Shown here in pieces: positions 39,684-49,681 of a stretch of 64,000 nucleotides of DNA (the first letter of the stretch is position 1; every line of letters starts with the position of its first letter). This DNA is from Enterococcus timonensis (lineage in GTDB: Bacteria > Bacillota > Bacilli > Lactobacillales > Enterococcaceae). Below the pieces are notes generated by a model. The model did not search any database, had not been told where the DNA came from, and was given only the letters and a program-made list of their open reading frames with translations. Location: NCBI RefSeq assembly GCF_900104595.1, contig NZ_FNVY01000002.1, positions 1-64,000 of the forward strand, written 5' to 3'. A program made the position numbers and the translations under genes.

Positions 39684-41147
39684 ATGACTAAAAAAGTTCG
39701 TGTTCGTTACGCACCATCTCCAACAGGTCATCTACACATCGGCAATGCTCGGACGGCGTTGTTTAATTATTTATTTGCTCGTCATAATGGCGGCGATTTT
39801 ATTATTCGGATTGAAGATACTGACTTAAAACGGAATATTGAAGACGGCGAAAAATCTCAGCTAGATAATTTGGCTTGGTTAGGAATGGATTGGGACGAAT
39901 CACCTGACAAACCAGGAGCATACGGTCCTTACCGTCAATCAGAACGTGGCGAAATTTATCAACCGTTAATTGATCAATTATTATTAAGCAATCATGCGTA
40001 TCGTTGTTTCTGTACGGAAGAAGAATTAGAAGCTGAACGGGAAGAACAACGGGCTCGCGGCGAAATGCCTCATTACGGTGGCAAATGTGCCAACTTAACA
40101 CCGAAAGAACAAGCGCAAAAAGCAGCAGATGGTTTTGAAAGTGTGGTACGTTTCCGCGTTCCGAAAAATACAGAATTTGAATTTATTGATATGGTTAAAG
40201 GTCATATTCAATTTGAATCTGATTCAGTCGGTGGCGATTTTGTAATTCAAAAACGCGACGGCATGCCAACGTATAATTTTGCCGTAGCTGTGGATGATCA
40301 CTTGATGAAAATTACGCACGTGTTGCGTGGCGATGATCATATTGCCAACACGCCAAAACAATTGATGGTTTACGAAGCATTCGAATGGACGCCACCAATT
40401 TTTGGTCATATGACTTTAATTATTAATTCTGAAACAGGTAAAAAATTATCCAAACGCGACGAATCTATTTTACAATTCATCGAACAATACAAAGATCTTG
40501 GCTACTTGCCAGAAGCGATGTTTAACTTTATCGCTTTACTAGGCTGGTCACCAGTCGGGGAAGAAGAAATTTTCTCCCAAGAAGAATTAATCAAATTATT
40601 TGACGAGCATCGCTTGTCTAAATCGCCAGCGGCCTTCGATGCTAAGAAATTAGCTTGGGTCAGCAACCAATATATGAAAAAAATGGATGTTAAAGATTTG
40701 GCAGCCATGTGCTTACCTCATTTTGTAAAAGCGGGTCTTTTGCCTGAAGACTTAAGCGCTGATCAAAAAGTTTGGTTGGAAAAATTAGTTTCTTTATACC
40801 AAGAACAAATGAGTTTTGCCGCTGAAATTGTTGAGTTATCGGAATTATTTTTTGCCGATCATCCAACGTTAGATGATGCAGCGCGCGAAGTTTTAGCTGA
40901 GGAAAATGCGAGTGCTGTTGTGGCTGATTTTGCTGAAAAATTTGCTAAACTAGATGTTGTCAATAACGAAACTGTTTTAGCAACGATTAAAGCCGTCCAA
41001 AAAGATATCGGCATCAAAGGAAAAAATTTGTGGATGCCAATTCGTGTCGTAACAACTGGCCAAACTCATGGTCCAGGATTAGGCGAAGCGATTGAACTTT
41101 TGGGCAAAGAAAAAACTTTAGCTCATATCAAAGAATTAACGAAATAA
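39684..41147 (+). CDS. gltX: Glutamyl-tRNA synthetase
   Basis: Charges tRNA-Glu (and, where GatCAB is used, tRNA-Gln) with glutamate. The 487-aa class I enzyme shows [17 protein letters not shown] (HIGH motif) near residue 12 and KLSKRDES (KMSKS motif) near 255. GAGGCG precedes the ATG. The 126-bp gap before it contains only a small hairpin (TAAAGGA/TCCTTTA around 39596) and no T-box. It is closed by a strong terminator. Confidence 0.95.
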   Translation: MTKKVRVRYAPSPTGHLHIGNARTALFNYLFARHNGGDFIIRIEDTDLKRNIEDGEKSQLDNLAWLGMDWDESPDKPGAYGPYRQSERGEIYQPLIDQLLLSNHAYRCFCTEEELEAEREEQRARGEMPHYGGKCANLTPKEQAQKAADGFESVVRFRVPKNTEFEFIDMVKGHIQFESDSVGGDFVIQKRDGMPTYNFAVAVDDHLMKITHVLRGDDHIANTPKQLMVYEAFEWTPPIFGHMTLIINSETGKKLSKRDESILQFIEQYKDLGYLPEAMFNFIALLGWSPVGEEEIFSQEELIKLFDEHRLSKSPAAFDAKKLAWVSNQYMKKMDVKDLAAMCLPHFVKAGLLPEDLSADQKVWLEKLVSLYQEQMSFAAEIVELSELFFADHPTLDDAAREVLAEENASAVVADFAEKFAKLDVVNNETVLATIKAVQKDIGIKGKNLWMPIRVVTTGQTHGPGLGEAIELLGKEKTLAHIKELTK

Positions 41148-41152
41148 GACTT

Positions 41153-41191
41153 AAAAAGCGCGCTTCGAAAAATTTGGAGCGCGCTTTTTTT
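41153..41191 (+). terminator. Rho-independent terminator of gltX
   Basis: AAAAAGCGCGCT / AGCGCGCTTTTT, 13-nt loop, T-run. Confidence 0.92.
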
Positions 41192-41382
41192 AATTTCTCG
41201 ACTACTAGAAAAATCCCTTGAAAGATAGTACACTGAAGGTGGAGAAGACTTATTTGTTTTCAGTTTTAATGGGCAAATAAATTTTTCGAGGAATTTATTT
41301 TTGAGTCGGCATTTAATCATTTAGCTGATGGACGGCTCAATCTTTCTAGGTAAAATTTTCCAAAAGAAAGGATGGAAATTTT

Positions 41383-42807
41383 TTGATTCAATTGTATAAC
41401 ACCCTCACGCGCACTAAAGAACCGTTTATTCCGCTCGTGTCTGGACAAGTGTCGATCTATGTTTGTGGGCCGACTGTCTATAATTATATTCATATCGGCA
41501 ATGCTCGTTCGGCGATTGCTTTTGATACGATTCGGCGCTATTTTGAATATCGGGGTTTTGCGGTGAATTATGTTTCGAATTTTACGGATGTGGATGACAA
41601 AATTATTCACGCCGGCCAAACGTTAGGTTTAACGCCAGGGGAAGTGGCGGAGAAATTTATTGCTGCTTTTAAAGAAGATGCCGCGGCTTTAAATATTCAA
41701 CCGGCGACTACTAATCCGCAAGTGACAGAATTTATCCCGCAAATTATTGCGTTTATTCAAGATTTAATTGAAAAAGGATTTGCTTACGAAAGTTTTGGCG
41801 ATGTTTATTTTCGCACTCGGAAATTTAAAAATTACGGGCAACTTTCCGGCAAAAAAATTGACGAATTAGAAATCGGTGCCAGCCAACGAACCGGTCAAGA
41901 ACAAGAGCGCAAAGAAGATCCGATTGATTTTGCTTTGTGGAAAGCAGTTAAACCGGGCGAAATTTTTTGGGAAGCGCCATTTGGTCCAGGGCGTCCCGGG
42001 TGGCATATTGAGTGTTCCGTGATGGCGACTCAACTTTTGGGCCCGACGATTGATATTCATGGGGGCGGTCAAGATTTGGAATTTCCCCATCATGAAAATG
42101 AAATTGCCCAAAGCGAATCAGAAACTGGTCAAAAGTTTGCCAATTATTGGATGCACAATGCCTTTGTTACAGTAGGTTCCGACGATGAAAAAATGAGCAA
42201 ATCTTTAGGAAATTTTGTCACCGTCCACGATTTATTGCACACTGTTGACGGACAAGTGGTCCGCTTTTTAATGGCGACGACCCAATATCGTCGGCCGATT
42301 CGTTTTTCTAAAGAAAGTTTAGCTGAAGCCAAAAATAATCTTACTAAAATTCAAACGGCTTTTGATAATGCCAGCTTTTTATTGACGAAAGATATCGCTG
42401 AAACGAATAATTTGGACGGGGAAAATCTATTATCAATTGATCAATTTGAAAAACAATTTCAAGTGGCGATGGATGATGATTTTAATGCTGCTAATGGTTT
42501 GACGGCAGTCTATGATTTTGTTCGCTGGCTGAATAGTTATAGCGAGACGGAAGAAATTTCTCGCCTCGTTTTAAATGAATCTTTGACTAGTCTAACAAAA
42601 ATAGTGAGCGTCTTTGGACTTGATTTGGCGCCAACTCAGACGGAGTCGTTAGATCATGAAATCGATGATTTAATTGAGCAACGAAATGCTGCCCGCGATG
42701 CTAAAGATTTTGCCAAAAGTGATGCGATTCGCGATCAGTTAAAAGCCCAAGGAATTGTTTTAGAAGATACGCCGCAAGGTACCCGCTGGAGGAAAATAAA
42801 TGAATGA
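41383..42807 (+). CDS. cysS: Cysteinyl-tRNA synthetase
   Basis: Class I synthetase charging tRNA-Cys, 474 aa. Zinc and HIGH region [16 protein letters not shown] (about 28-43), KMSKSLGNF near 270, and [11 protein letters not shown] with the second zinc ligand. The start is TTG at 41383 ([11 protein letters not shown]), with AAAGGATGG at good spacing; the ATG in that stretch is out of frame. cysE, which sits between gltX and cysS in Bacillus, is missing. It overlaps mrnC by 8 nt. Confidence 0.95.
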   Translation: MIQLYNTLTRTKEPFIPLVSGQVSIYVCGPTVYNYIHIGNARSAIAFDTIRRYFEYRGFAVNYVSNFTDVDDKIIHAGQTLGLTPGEVAEKFIAAFKEDAAALNIQPATTNPQVTEFIPQIIAFIQDLIEKGFAYESFGDVYFRTRKFKNYGQLSGKKIDELEIGASQRTGQEQERKEDPIDFALWKAVKPGEIFWEAPFGPGRPGWHIECSVMATQLLGPTIDIHGGGQDLEFPHHENEIAQSESETGQKFANYWMHNAFVTVGSDDEKMSKSLGNFVTVHDLLHTVDGQVVRFLMATTQYRRPIRFSKESLAEAKNNLTKIQTAFDNASFLLTKDIAETNNLDGENLLSIDQFEKQFQVAMDDDFNAANGLTAVYDFVRWLNSYSETEEISRLVLNESLTSLTKIVSVFGLDLAPTQTESLDHEIDDLIEQRNAARDAKDFAKSDAIRDQLKAQGIVLEDTPQGTRWRKINE

Positions 42808-43198
42808 TCTCTCTTTATTATCAGGCTTAACGCTAGCTTATGTTGGTGACGCCACTTATGAAATTTTCATCCGGCGCCATCTAGTAGAAATTGGGCAAAC
42901 CCGTCCCAACACTTTGCATCGGCTGGCGACGCATTATGTTTCCGCCAAAGCCCAAGCGTTCTTAATGGAAAAAATGCTAGTTGAAAATGTTTTGACAGAA
43001 GTTGAAGTGAATATTTACAAACGCGGGCGCAACGCTAAAAGTCATACTTTTGCTAAAAATGCCGACGTGACTACTTATCGGGTGGCCACAGGATTTGAAG
43101 CGGTCTTTGGTTATTTAGATTTAACAGGAGAAAAAGCGCGGGTAGAAGAGTTAGCTGCCTGGTGCATCGAAAAAATTGAGGAGGCCGGAAATGAATAA
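42800..43198 (+). CDS. mrnC: Mini-ribonuclease III
   Basis: RNase III-like nuclease without a double-strand RNA-binding domain; matures 23S rRNA ends in Bacillus. In 132 aa it shows [18 protein letters not shown], the catalytic helix with acidic residues, and [10 protein letters not shown] with the second acidic site. Its ATG lies inside the end of cysS, and its end overlaps rlmB by 8 nt, so the three are coupled. Confidence 0.93.
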   Translation: MNDLSLLSGLTLAYVGDATYEIFIRRHLVEIGQTRPNTLHRLATHYVSAKAQAFLMEKMLVENVLTEVEVNIYKRGRNAKSHTFAKNADVTTYRVATGFEAVFGYLDLTGEKARVEELAAWCIEKIEEAGNE

Positions 43199-44096
43199 AC
43201 ACCAAGAAAAAAATTTCTCTGGAGAAAAGAAAAAACGGCCAAGTCAGAGTCGTACTGATGAAAAACGTGGAGGACAAAATCGTTCCACTGAAAAACGCGA
43301 TAACAAGCGTTCAGGAAAAAATCGTTTCGACCAAGTCGATCAATTAAATAAGCAAGATGAAATTGAAACGCCAGAAACAAATGAAATTGCATACGGCTAT
43401 CACGCCGTGGTGGAAGTTTTAAAACAAGGAAAAGTTAATAAATTATTTTTACAAGCAGACGGCAAAGGGCAAAATTTTGAAACAGTAAAAGCACTGGCTC
43501 AAGAAAATCTTGTCCCGGTTAAATGGGTGCCAAAATCTAAACTCGATTTACTGACTGACGATGGCATTCACCAAGGATTTGTCGCCGGCACGACGCCTTA
43601 TGAATATTTAACACTAGACGCACTTTTGGAGAAAACGGAAAATCCTAATCCATTTTTCGTTTTACTAGATGAGCTGGAAGATCCTCATAATTTGGGGAGC
43701 ATTTTAAGAACGGCAGATGCCGCTGGTGTCGATGGAATTATTTTGCCGAAGCATCGGGCAGTGGGCGTAACAGGTACAGTTGTGAAAACTTCGACGGGTG
43801 CGGTGGAATACGTGCCGATTGCTCGCGTGGTCAATGTCAATATGGCGGTGAAAAAATTAAAAGAAGCTGGCTTTTGGATTTTCGGAACGGATATGGAAGG
43901 TACAAACTTCAAAGAGTGGAATGCCACTGGAAAAATTGTTTTAATCATTGGTAATGAAGGACGAGGAATATCGGCTGGTTTGAAAAAAGAAGTCGACGAA
44001 ATGCTGACCATTCCCATGAACGGTCACGTCCAAAGTTTAAACGCCAGTGTGGCGGCGGCTATTTTAATCTATGAAGCATTTATGAAACGGAGGTGA
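43191..44096 (+). CDS. rlmB: 23S rRNA (guanosine-2'-O-)-methyltransferase RlmB
   Basis: SPOUT methyltransferase modifying a 23S rRNA guanosine. The 301-aa protein has a basic, disordered N-terminal tail of about 70 residues, an L30e-like RNA-binding substrate domain, and the knotted SPOUT domain with [28 protein letters not shown] and [17 protein letters not shown]. The ATG 43191 has AGGAGG at spacing 6-7. Four nt separate it from rae1. Confidence 0.93.
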   Translation: MNKHQEKNFSGEKKKRPSQSRTDEKRGGQNRSTEKRDNKRSGKNRFDQVDQLNKQDEIETPETNEIAYGYHAVVEVLKQGKVNKLFLQADGKGQNFETVKALAQENLVPVKWVPKSKLDLLTDDGIHQGFVAGTTPYEYLTLDALLEKTENPNPFFVLLDELEDPHNLGSILRTADAAGVDGIILPKHRAVGVTGTVVKTSTGAVEYVPIARVVNVNMAVKKLKEAGFWIFGTDMEGTNFKEWNATGKIVLIIGNEGRGISAGLKKEVDEMLTIPMNGHVQSLNASVAAAILIYEAFMKRR

Positions 44097-44100
44097 CACC

Positions 44101-44775
44101 ATGAAAAAAGAATTATTAATTGTCGATGGCTACAATATGATCGGCGCATGGCCAGAACTAGTGGCTTTGAAGGATAAAAATTTGTTGGAAGAAGCACGGG
44201 AACAATTGCTAAAAAAATTATCCAACTACGCTAAATTTGAAGATTTGGAAATTATCGTTGTTTTTGACGCGCAATTTGTTCCAGGCATCACTCAAACGTA
44301 TAACAAATATTCATTAGAAGTAATTTTCACCGAGGAAGGTCAAACTGCCGACAGCTATATTGAAAAAATGGCCGGTGAAAAAAATAATCGCCTGACCCAA
44401 GTAGCCGTGGCAACATCAGACTTGGCAGAACAATGGGTGGTCTTTTCCCAAGGCGCACTACGAGTTTCGGCTAATGAATTATTTAAACGTATTAAAAAAG
44501 CCGAAGAACAAATTCGCGGCAAAATGGAAGATGTTAAATTTGAAAATTTCCGCCGCAACTCACCTTGGAATGAAGGTCAATTAGATCAGCTTGATACTAA
44601 GTTGACGCAGTTGTCTGGGGCTCCACGCTTAAATAAAGTGGAACTAAAAGGGAAATTACCACAAACAAAAGAAAATAATCCCACCCACAGAATGTCTAAA
44701 AAACCTATCAATAATCTTGCGGCCACTAAAGCCAAACGCGGCTCAAAGAAAAATCCGAACCGCAAAACACCTTAA
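44101..44775 (+). CDS. rae1: NYN-domain ribosome-associated endonuclease (Rae1/YacP)
   Basis: PIN-like nuclease; B. subtilis Rae1 cuts mRNA in the ribosomal A site. Residues 1-165 form the NYN domain with LLIVDGYNMIGAWPEL, VVFDAQ and VATSDLAEQ. At 224 aa it exceeds the usual roughly 170 aa by a basic, Lys/Asn/Pro-rich tail (from about 185, ending KKNPNRKTP), which may add RNA or ribosome affinity (inference). Last gene of the cysS operon. Confidence 0.9.
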   Translation: MKKELLIVDGYNMIGAWPELVALKDKNLLEEAREQLLKKLSNYAKFEDLEIIVVFDAQFVPGITQTYNKYSLEVIFTEEGQTADSYIEKMAGEKNNRLTQVAVATSDLAEQWVVFSQGALRVSANELFKRIKKAEEQIRGKMEDVKFENFRRNSPWNEGQLDQLDTKLTQLSGAPRLNKVELKGKLPQTKENNPTHRMSKKPINNLAATKAKRGSKKNPNRKTP

Positions 44776-44788
44776 ATTTAAGCAAAAA

Positions 44789-44826
44789 ACAAAAACCAAA
44801 GCGCAAATGTGCTTTGGTTTTTTGTA
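44789..44826 (+). terminator. Rho-independent terminator of the cysS-rae1 operon
   Basis: AAAAACCAAAGC / GCTTTGGTTTTT with T-run. The next 275 bp (44827-45102) are very A/T rich and show no gene. Confidence 0.92.
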
Positions 44827-45102
44827 TCAGCAAAAAAGTTTTTGCAATATTTAAAAAACATTCCTAAATGAAAAAACAAAAATAAGCTAACAAAAATATT
44901 TGTAAATTTTTGCGAGTCAAGAAATAATTAAATGCAAATTTTCCAATATTGATAGTATTTTAAAAAATGATATTTAGCGAATAAATAATTTTTAGAAAAA
45001 TTAAATAACAACTCATAAAGTAAAACCAAAAATTAAAAAACAGTCAAGATTTGGGAAGGTGTGATTAAAGCTTAAAAGCTGTTAAAAAGGAGATTAAAGC
45101 CC

Positions 45103-45130
45103 TTGCATTGTGTTTGCGAGATGTTATAAT
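45103..45130 (+). promoter_or_regulatory. Promoter of the small secreted-protein gene
   Basis: TTGCAT, 16-nt spacer, TATAAT (45125-45130); a second TATAAT at 45135-45140. Confidence 0.65.
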
Positions 45131-45170
45131 CGTTTTATAATAAAAAGACTGTTTTTAGGGGATGGTTAAA

Positions 45171-45442
45171 ATGAAAAAATTTTTACAATCGTTTTAACTG
45201 CAGCTTCTCTTGGCTCAGCAATGCTACTTGTCAAACCAAAAGAAGTTGAAGCGGCCGTTCCCCGAATTCGAGCGGCGTATGTCATCGACTATATTGACGA
45301 GAATGGTCAAACGTTTTTTATAGATTTATACTATTCTAATAAATTTTTATCGCAAAAAATTGTTAATCCAAATGGGTCTGTAGATTATATTTATAGCATT
45401 GATGGTGGTAATTTTGAGTACTACGGAAATACTGTCCATTAA
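45171..45442 (+). pseudogene. Small secreted protein, frameshifted in the signal peptide
   Basis: AGGGGATGG precedes ATG 45171. The codons read MKKFLQSF then stop. One extra A in the run at 45174-45179 (seven instead of six) restores MKKIFTIVLTAASLGSAMLL, a Sec signal peptide ending near VEAA, followed by a mature protein of about 60 residues rich in Tyr/Asp/Gly and ending NFEYYGNTVH. The restored total is 90 aa. I do not recognise the family. A good promoter, ribosome binding site and terminator surround it, so decay must be recent, or the length of the A-run is variable or misread. Confidence 0.65.
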
Positions 45443-45450
45443 TTCGTATC

Positions 45451-45489
45451 AAAATGGCGTGCTAACATATTCAGTTAACACGCCATTTT
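45451..45489 (+). terminator. Hairpin after the small secreted-protein gene
   Basis: AAAATGGCGTG / CACGCCATTTT with inner CTAAC / GTTAA. Only four T follow, so termination may be partial and allow read-through into the next gene. Confidence 0.6.
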
Positions 45490-45498
45490 AAAAAAGAG

Positions 45499-46671
45499 GT
45501 GAATGTTATTTTTGAGTTAAAAAACTTTTTAACAAATAAGATTTTCTTTTTATTAATTCTCACCTTTAGTTTACTGATGGGTTTTGATATTTGGCGACTT
45601 ACAGTTGTTGTGCCTTTTATTCAAACTATTTATCAAGTGAAAGAAAAAAATATTACTTTTATCAAAGAAAATTCTGCAGCAACAATTAATTCTTTAAAGG
45701 AATCTAGTAATAGCTATTCTCCTCAAAAAAAGGCTAGTCAAATTAAATATTTTGAAACAGTACCGCTACAGATGGAAGAATTATTGAATAAAGATGACTA
45801 CCTTCAATTTAATCAACTCCATTTAAATGCCATTTTAGATGGCACTAATGTTTTGGGTATAATGGGACTAACCGGAAAGTATCCTATTTTTCAAGAAGCA
45901 ATGGTTAAAAATTTAGTTGCTAATGAAATTGATGACACGGCTTTATTTGAACAAACACGTTCCTTGGGTCAAATGGGAATTATATTAAATTTGCCATTTA
46001 TGACCGCACCAAGTTCTACTTTAGATAGAATACCAAATACTCAATTTATCCCGATTTTTTTATTTGGATTATCAGCTTCAGTTGCTCTTTTTTTTACTAA
46101 TGATCAACGAAATCGACATGATGCATTTGTTAATTTATTACCTACTTTTCGAGGAAAAATAATTTTATTTCGTTTTATGATAGTTGCGTCTAGTTTTCTA
46201 GTTGCTGTTTTTATTTCTTTAAGCACCATTACGTTATTTCGTGGTTTGAATCCTAACTATGGATTTGGTACGTTACATTATCCATATTCCTATGTGAATC
46301 CAGCTGATGCGGCACATCCTTTCATAGTTACGATAGGGCAATATCTTTTAAAATATTTTGGATACTTAACTGTGTGGGCTGTTTTTATGACAAGTCTTGG
46401 ATTTTTAGTGAGTCGGTTTACAAAAGAAGTCTTGGTAGTTTTAGGCGTTTTATGTTTGCCCCTTTTCATGAATAATCTTGGGCTACAAAGTCTAGTAGGA
46501 AAATTTTCCGGCGTCTTTCCGACAAACTATTTGCCATTTACTAATTTACTATTAAATCGTGGGGAATTGGCACTAGTTTCTGATTTGCGGGCCGTCATGG
46601 TTATTTTAAGTTGGAGCGTGTTCTTTCTGTTAGTTTCAGGCGTTGTGATTAAAGTGCGAGGACGAATTTAA
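45499..46671 (+). CDS. ABC-2-like membrane protein, function unknown
   Basis: A membrane protein of about 387-390 aa: helix 1 at about 12-30, a long outside segment of about 150 residues, then five or more helices (FIPIFLFGLSASVALFF onward). The layout resembles ABC-2-type permeases, but no ATPase gene is adjacent, so transport is not shown. AGAGGTGA at 45495-45502 includes the GTG at 45499, which is therefore a poor start; ATT at 45508, giving IFELKNFLTNK, is better spaced but non-standard. Confidence 0.6.
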   Translation: MNVIFELKNFLTNKIFFLLILTFSLLMGFDIWRLTVVVPFIQTIYQVKEKNITFIKENSAATINSLKESSNSYSPQKKASQIKYFETVPLQMEELLNKDDYLQFNQLHLNAILDGTNVLGIMGLTGKYPIFQEAMVKNLVANEIDDTALFEQTRSLGQMGIILNLPFMTAPSSTLDRIPNTQFIPIFLFGLSASVALFFTNDQRNRHDAFVNLLPTFRGKIILFRFMIVASSFLVAVFISLSTITLFRGLNPNYGFGTLHYPYSYVNPADAAHPFIVTIGQYLLKYFGYLTVWAVFMTSLGFLVSRFTKEVLVVLGVLCLPLFMNNLGLQSLVGKFSGVFPTNYLPFTNLLLNRGELALVSDLRAVMVILSWSVFFLLVSGVVIKVRGRI

Positions 46672-46678
46672 AAAAATA

Positions 46679-46726
46679 GACCACCAAAAGTTAGGCTAAA
46701 AAGCTCAATTTTTGGTGGTCAATTTA
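46679..46726. terminator. Bidirectional terminator
   Basis: GACCACCAAAA / TTTTGGTGGTC, loop of 20 nt, A-rich on one side and T-rich on the other. It lies between convergent genes. Confidence 0.85.
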
Positions 46727-47347
46727 TATTTTTTCAATAGCGACGCGCAATAATGTTTTTTGCTTTTCTGGAGCGGATCTTCTTGGATCAGATAAGTAAA
46801 TTTCTTGGTGGGTTTTTCCTACTCGCCGATAGCCATTTTCTTTTAAAAAAATTTCCAAAGTGGCAAAACTTTCTGCTTCATTATCATAGGGCCCGAGATG
46901 GAGAATTTGTCCGACGATTTGGGCCGGTTCTTTTTTAAAAATCAGTTCTTTGGCGAGAGTTTCTGAAATTTTGGCGGTGGCTCTTTCAATGGCTTGTTTC
47001 ATAATTTCCGGTGTCACAAAATCCGGTTGTTGAATCATCAAATCATATTCAAAAAAATCTTTTTTAATTTCAGCAGCGCCAAAATATTTTTCTTGAATCG
47101 TCCAAAAACCCATCAGTGGATAAACAGTGAATGGGAAAAATCCCGGAATAGCGAAACCATTTTTTTCGCTCATGCGAATCTGGTACGCTACTGGATAAAG
47201 AGTCGCCACCCGTTCTTTAAAATCGGCCTCGTTAGGATCGCCCAAACCGTGAATACTCAAAAAATTTTGCGCCGGAATATTTAAAATCTGTGGTTTTTTA
47301 ACGGCTTTATACCAAGGTTCACTTTTTCTCCATTCGTATTTTTCCAT
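46724..47347 (-). CDS. GyrI-like small-molecule-binding protein
   Basis: A 207-aa protein of the GyrI-like/AraC-effector-binding type (COG4832-like): YEWRKSEPWYKAVKKPQILNIPAQNFLSIHGLGDPN at the start is typical, as is LHLGPYDNEAESFATLEIFLKENGY. Ligand unknown. AAGGAGA precedes the ATG. It begins 12 nt after the Cof-type phosphatase on the same strand, so the two are probably cotranscribed. Confidence 0.75.
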   Translation of the reverse strand: MEKYEWRKSEPWYKAVKKPQILNIPAQNFLSIHGLGDPNEADFKERVATLYPVAYQIRMSEKNGFAIPGFFPFTVYPLMGFWTIQEKYFGAAEIKKDFFEYDLMIQQPDFVTPEIMKQAIERATAKISETLAKELIFKKEPAQIVGQILHLGPYDNEAESFATLEIFLKENGYRRVGKTHQEIYLSDPRRSAPEKQKTLLRVAIEKI

Positions 47348-47359
47348 AATACTGTCTCC

Positions 47360-48202
47360 TTAAATCAGTTCGATTATTCTTAAAGCATTAAAAATCCCGT
47401 TGTCATCATTACTATCGGTCACAATATCAGCAGCAGCGCGCACATGTTCTTGCCCGTTAGCCATCGCCACGCCAATACCAGCTGCTTGAATCATTTCAAG
47501 ATCATTATTACCATCGCCAAAAACAATAATATTTTCTGGTGTAATCTGGGCAGCGTCCGCCATTTTCAAAAGGCCCCGCGCTTTGGAATTGCCTTTAGGA
47601 ATAATATCAACGCCAAATGGATGCCAGCGGACAAAATCAAACTGAGCAAAATTTTGGCGGGCAAATTGTTGGTCGAATTCTTCAGAATAAAAAGCAATCC
47701 CTTGATAAATTTCTTCTTGCAAATGGAACGTATCATCAAAATCTGGGACCAACGCTTTAAAACTATTCATGGCCATTTTTTCTTCATTAGAAATAATTTC
47801 GTGATAGCGGCGAATCGTCGATAAGTTCTGATAGACCACATCAATTCCTAGTCCGCTAGCAAACTGAACATAGTCGCTAAAAGCAGCGCGATCCAAAATT
47901 TCTTTGACCACTTGTTGATTGTCTAGAAAAGCTGCCGCACCATTGACTAGCAAATAATTTTCAAATTGCATCGAACGAATTATTTCTTCAGCTAAAAAAT
48001 ACGAACGCCCGGTAGCAATCGTCACCACGTGTCCAGCGGAGCGCAATTTTTTAATAGCGTCTACGGTGGAAGGCAAGACGAAACCTTGAGAATTTAAAAG
48101 CGTGCCGTCAATATCAAAAGCAATTAATTTTTTGTGAGGATTGTTTTTGTTTGACTGCATTTTTATTTGTGGTTCAATATTTGTATCTGATTTAATTTCC
48201 AT
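47360..48202 (-). CDS. Cof-type HAD-family phosphatase
   Basis: Haloacid dehalogenase-type phosphatase, probably of sugar phosphates or related metabolites. Motif I FDIDGTLLNSQG with nucleophile Asp, the C2-type cap domain in the middle, and motif IV VFGDGNNDLEMIQAAG with the Mg-binding aspartates, then VAMANG. The ATG at 48202 is 12 nt from GGGAGG; a TTG nine nt earlier is closer than usual. The first 20 residues are a polar extension before the HAD core. About 280 aa. Confidence 0.85.
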   Translation of the reverse strand: MEIKSDTNIEPQIKMQSNKNNPHKKLIAFDIDGTLLNSQGFVLPSTVDAIKKLRSAGHVVTIATGRSYFLAEEIIRSMQFENYLLVNGAAAFLDNQQVVKEILDRAAFSDYVQFASGLGIDVVYQNLSTIRRYHEIISNEEKMAMNSFKALVPDFDDTFHLQEEIYQGIAFYSEEFDQQFARQNFAQFDFVRWHPFGVDIIPKGNSKARGLLKMADAAQITPENIIVFGDGNNDLEMIQAAGIGVAMANGQEHVRAAADIVTDSNDDNGIFNALRIIELI

Positions 48203-48322
48203 AATATTCAATGACCTCCCGATAATCTGTGTACATATGCTTTCATTTTACCTTATTTTGTCTTATTTTGAAAAAATTTTTGAAAATTTGCCGTTTATGC
48301 TTTCATTTTCTGAAAAAGTGGC

Positions 48323-48328
48323 TATAAT
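48323..48328 (+). promoter_or_regulatory. Probable -10 box of lrgAB
   Basis: TATAAT, 25 nt before the lrgA start region; the -35 (CTTTCA) is weak, so an activator such as LytR may be needed (inference). Confidence 0.45.
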
Positions 48329-48353
48329 CAAAAAGAGCGAAGGGGGACAATTT

Positions 48354-48746
48354 GTGAAAATCTATCGGCAATTTTTTTATATTTTACTTTGTTCATTCAT
48401 TGGTGAATTAATTAAAAGTTTGCTCGGGTTACCGATTCCTGGCAGCGTAGTAGGCATGATTATTTTATTTATTGCGTTAGAATCAAAAATTTTAAAAATC
48501 GAGGACGTCAAAGAGGCCGGAGCGTGGTTGCTTGGTAATTTGACGATTTTATTTGTACCGGCGGGCGTCGGAGTAATGGTGAGTTTTTCGGCGCTGAAAG
48601 ATATTTGGTATATTTTGGCACTGGTTTCCCTGATGGTGACCGCCATTTCCATGGGAGTTGTGGGCGTGATTGTCCAAAAAATCAAGCGGCGCTTTGAAGG
48701 AAGTTATCTAGATATTGACGACAAGGCCAAGGAGGAGGACAAATGA
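48354..48746 (+). CDS. lrgA: Holin-like murein hydrolase regulator LrgA/CidA
   Basis: Small membrane protein of the CidA/LrgA family (130 aa, four helices) that with LrgB affects autolysis and, in some bacteria, pyruvate uptake. Family motif LLGLPIPGSVVGMIILF is visible. The start is GTG at 48354 with AAGGGGGA upstream; the longer frame begins inside the divergent HAD gene and has no ribosome binding site. The TGA overlaps the lrgB ATG. No lytSR pair is present in the window. Confidence 0.85.
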   Translation: MKIYRQFFYILLCSFIGELIKSLLGLPIPGSVVGMIILFIALESKILKIEDVKEAGAWLLGNLTILFVPAGVGVMVSFSALKDIWYILALVSLMVTAISMGVVGVIVQKIKRRFEGSYLDIDDKAKEEDK

Positions 48747-49435
48747 AGGAGTTAACTAGCAATCCGTTATTTGGTTTGGTCTTATCGATTGGCGTTTTTT
48801 TGCTCGCTTCACGCCTGTTCAAAAGATTTCCATATCCATTTTTTAATCCATTAGTCGTTTCTACTGTTGTGATTATTTTATTTTTAAAACTTACCGGCAT
48901 TTCTTACGACGACTATTATGAAGGCGGAAAAATGCTCAACACTTTAATCACGCCAGCGACAGTCGCACTAGGAATTCCACTTTATAATACGTTGCACTTA
49001 TTAAAACGCCACGCCCGTTCGATTTTAGTCGGTATTGTCACCGGATCTTTGATCAGTGGCGTGATGATGATTTTATTCGGCCGCTTGTTTCGTTTGGAAG
49101 ATGCGGTATTAATTTCTGTCGTCCCTAAAAATGTGACAACAGCGATTGCCTTAGAATTAGCTGAAGGTCTCGGCGGGATTTCGGCGGTAACTTTAGTGAT
49201 GGTGATTTTTACCGGCATTTCTGGATCAATTATGAGTCCCTTTATTTTGAAATTATTTCGCGTTACTGATCCGGTGGCCCAAGGAATTGCATTAGGATCA
49301 ACGGCGCACGCTATCGGCACGGCGCGGGCGATGGAACTAGGCGAAGTCCAAGGCGCCATGAGCGGCCTTTCCATCGGCGTCACCGGCACCATCACCGTCT
49401 TTGTCATGCCCGTCCTCTTGAATTTGTTAACATAG
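48743..49435 (+). CDS. lrgB: LrgB/CidB-family membrane protein
   Basis: Partner of LrgA, 230 aa with six to seven membrane helices; typical segments are SVVPKNVTTAIALELAEGLGG and GSTAHAIGTARAMELGE. Translationally coupled to lrgA (4-nt overlap). Its TAG stop codon is merged with the first R5 repeat. Confidence 0.9.
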   Translation: MKELTSNPLFGLVLSIGVFLLASRLFKRFPYPFFNPLVVSTVVIILFLKLTGISYDDYYEGGKMLNTLITPATVALGIPLYNTLHLLKRHARSILVGIVTGSLISGVMMILFGRLFRLEDAVLISVVPKNVTTAIALELAEGLGGISAVTLVMVIFTGISGSIMSPFILKLFRVTDPVAQGIALGSTAHAIGTARAMELGEVQGAMSGLSIGVTGTITVFVMPVLLNLLT

Positions 49436-49681
49436 GATATTTTTTCTGCGTTTAAGGCTTATAAAAAATAGGGAAATGGTGAATGAACGGAGCGTTCAGC
49501 AGGCATTTCATCTTTTTTTCCAAGCCTTGCATAAAAAATACTGATAAATAGGATATTTTTTCTGCGTTTAAGGCTTATAAAAAATAGGGAAATGGTGAAT
49601 GAACGGAACGTTCAGCAGGCATTTCATCTTTTTTTCCAAGCCTTGCATAAAAAATACCGAAAAATAGGATATTTTTTCTGC
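49434..49681 (+). repeat. Two tandem hairpin repeats and a partial third (R5), divergent subfamily
   Basis: Copies begin at 49434, 49550 and 49666, exactly 116 bp apart; the third is cut after about 16 nt. They open with AGGATATTTTTTCTGC instead of AAGGATGTCG and close with ATACYG, but share the fold: bulge GTTT, inner stem AAGGCTT/AAGCCTT, ATAGGGAAATG arm, and tip TGAACG-GAR-CGTTCA. The first two copies differ at few positions, mainly in the tip loop (GAG versus GAA) and the terminal ACTGA/ACCGA. The first starts in the lrgB stop codon. Confidence 0.9.
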
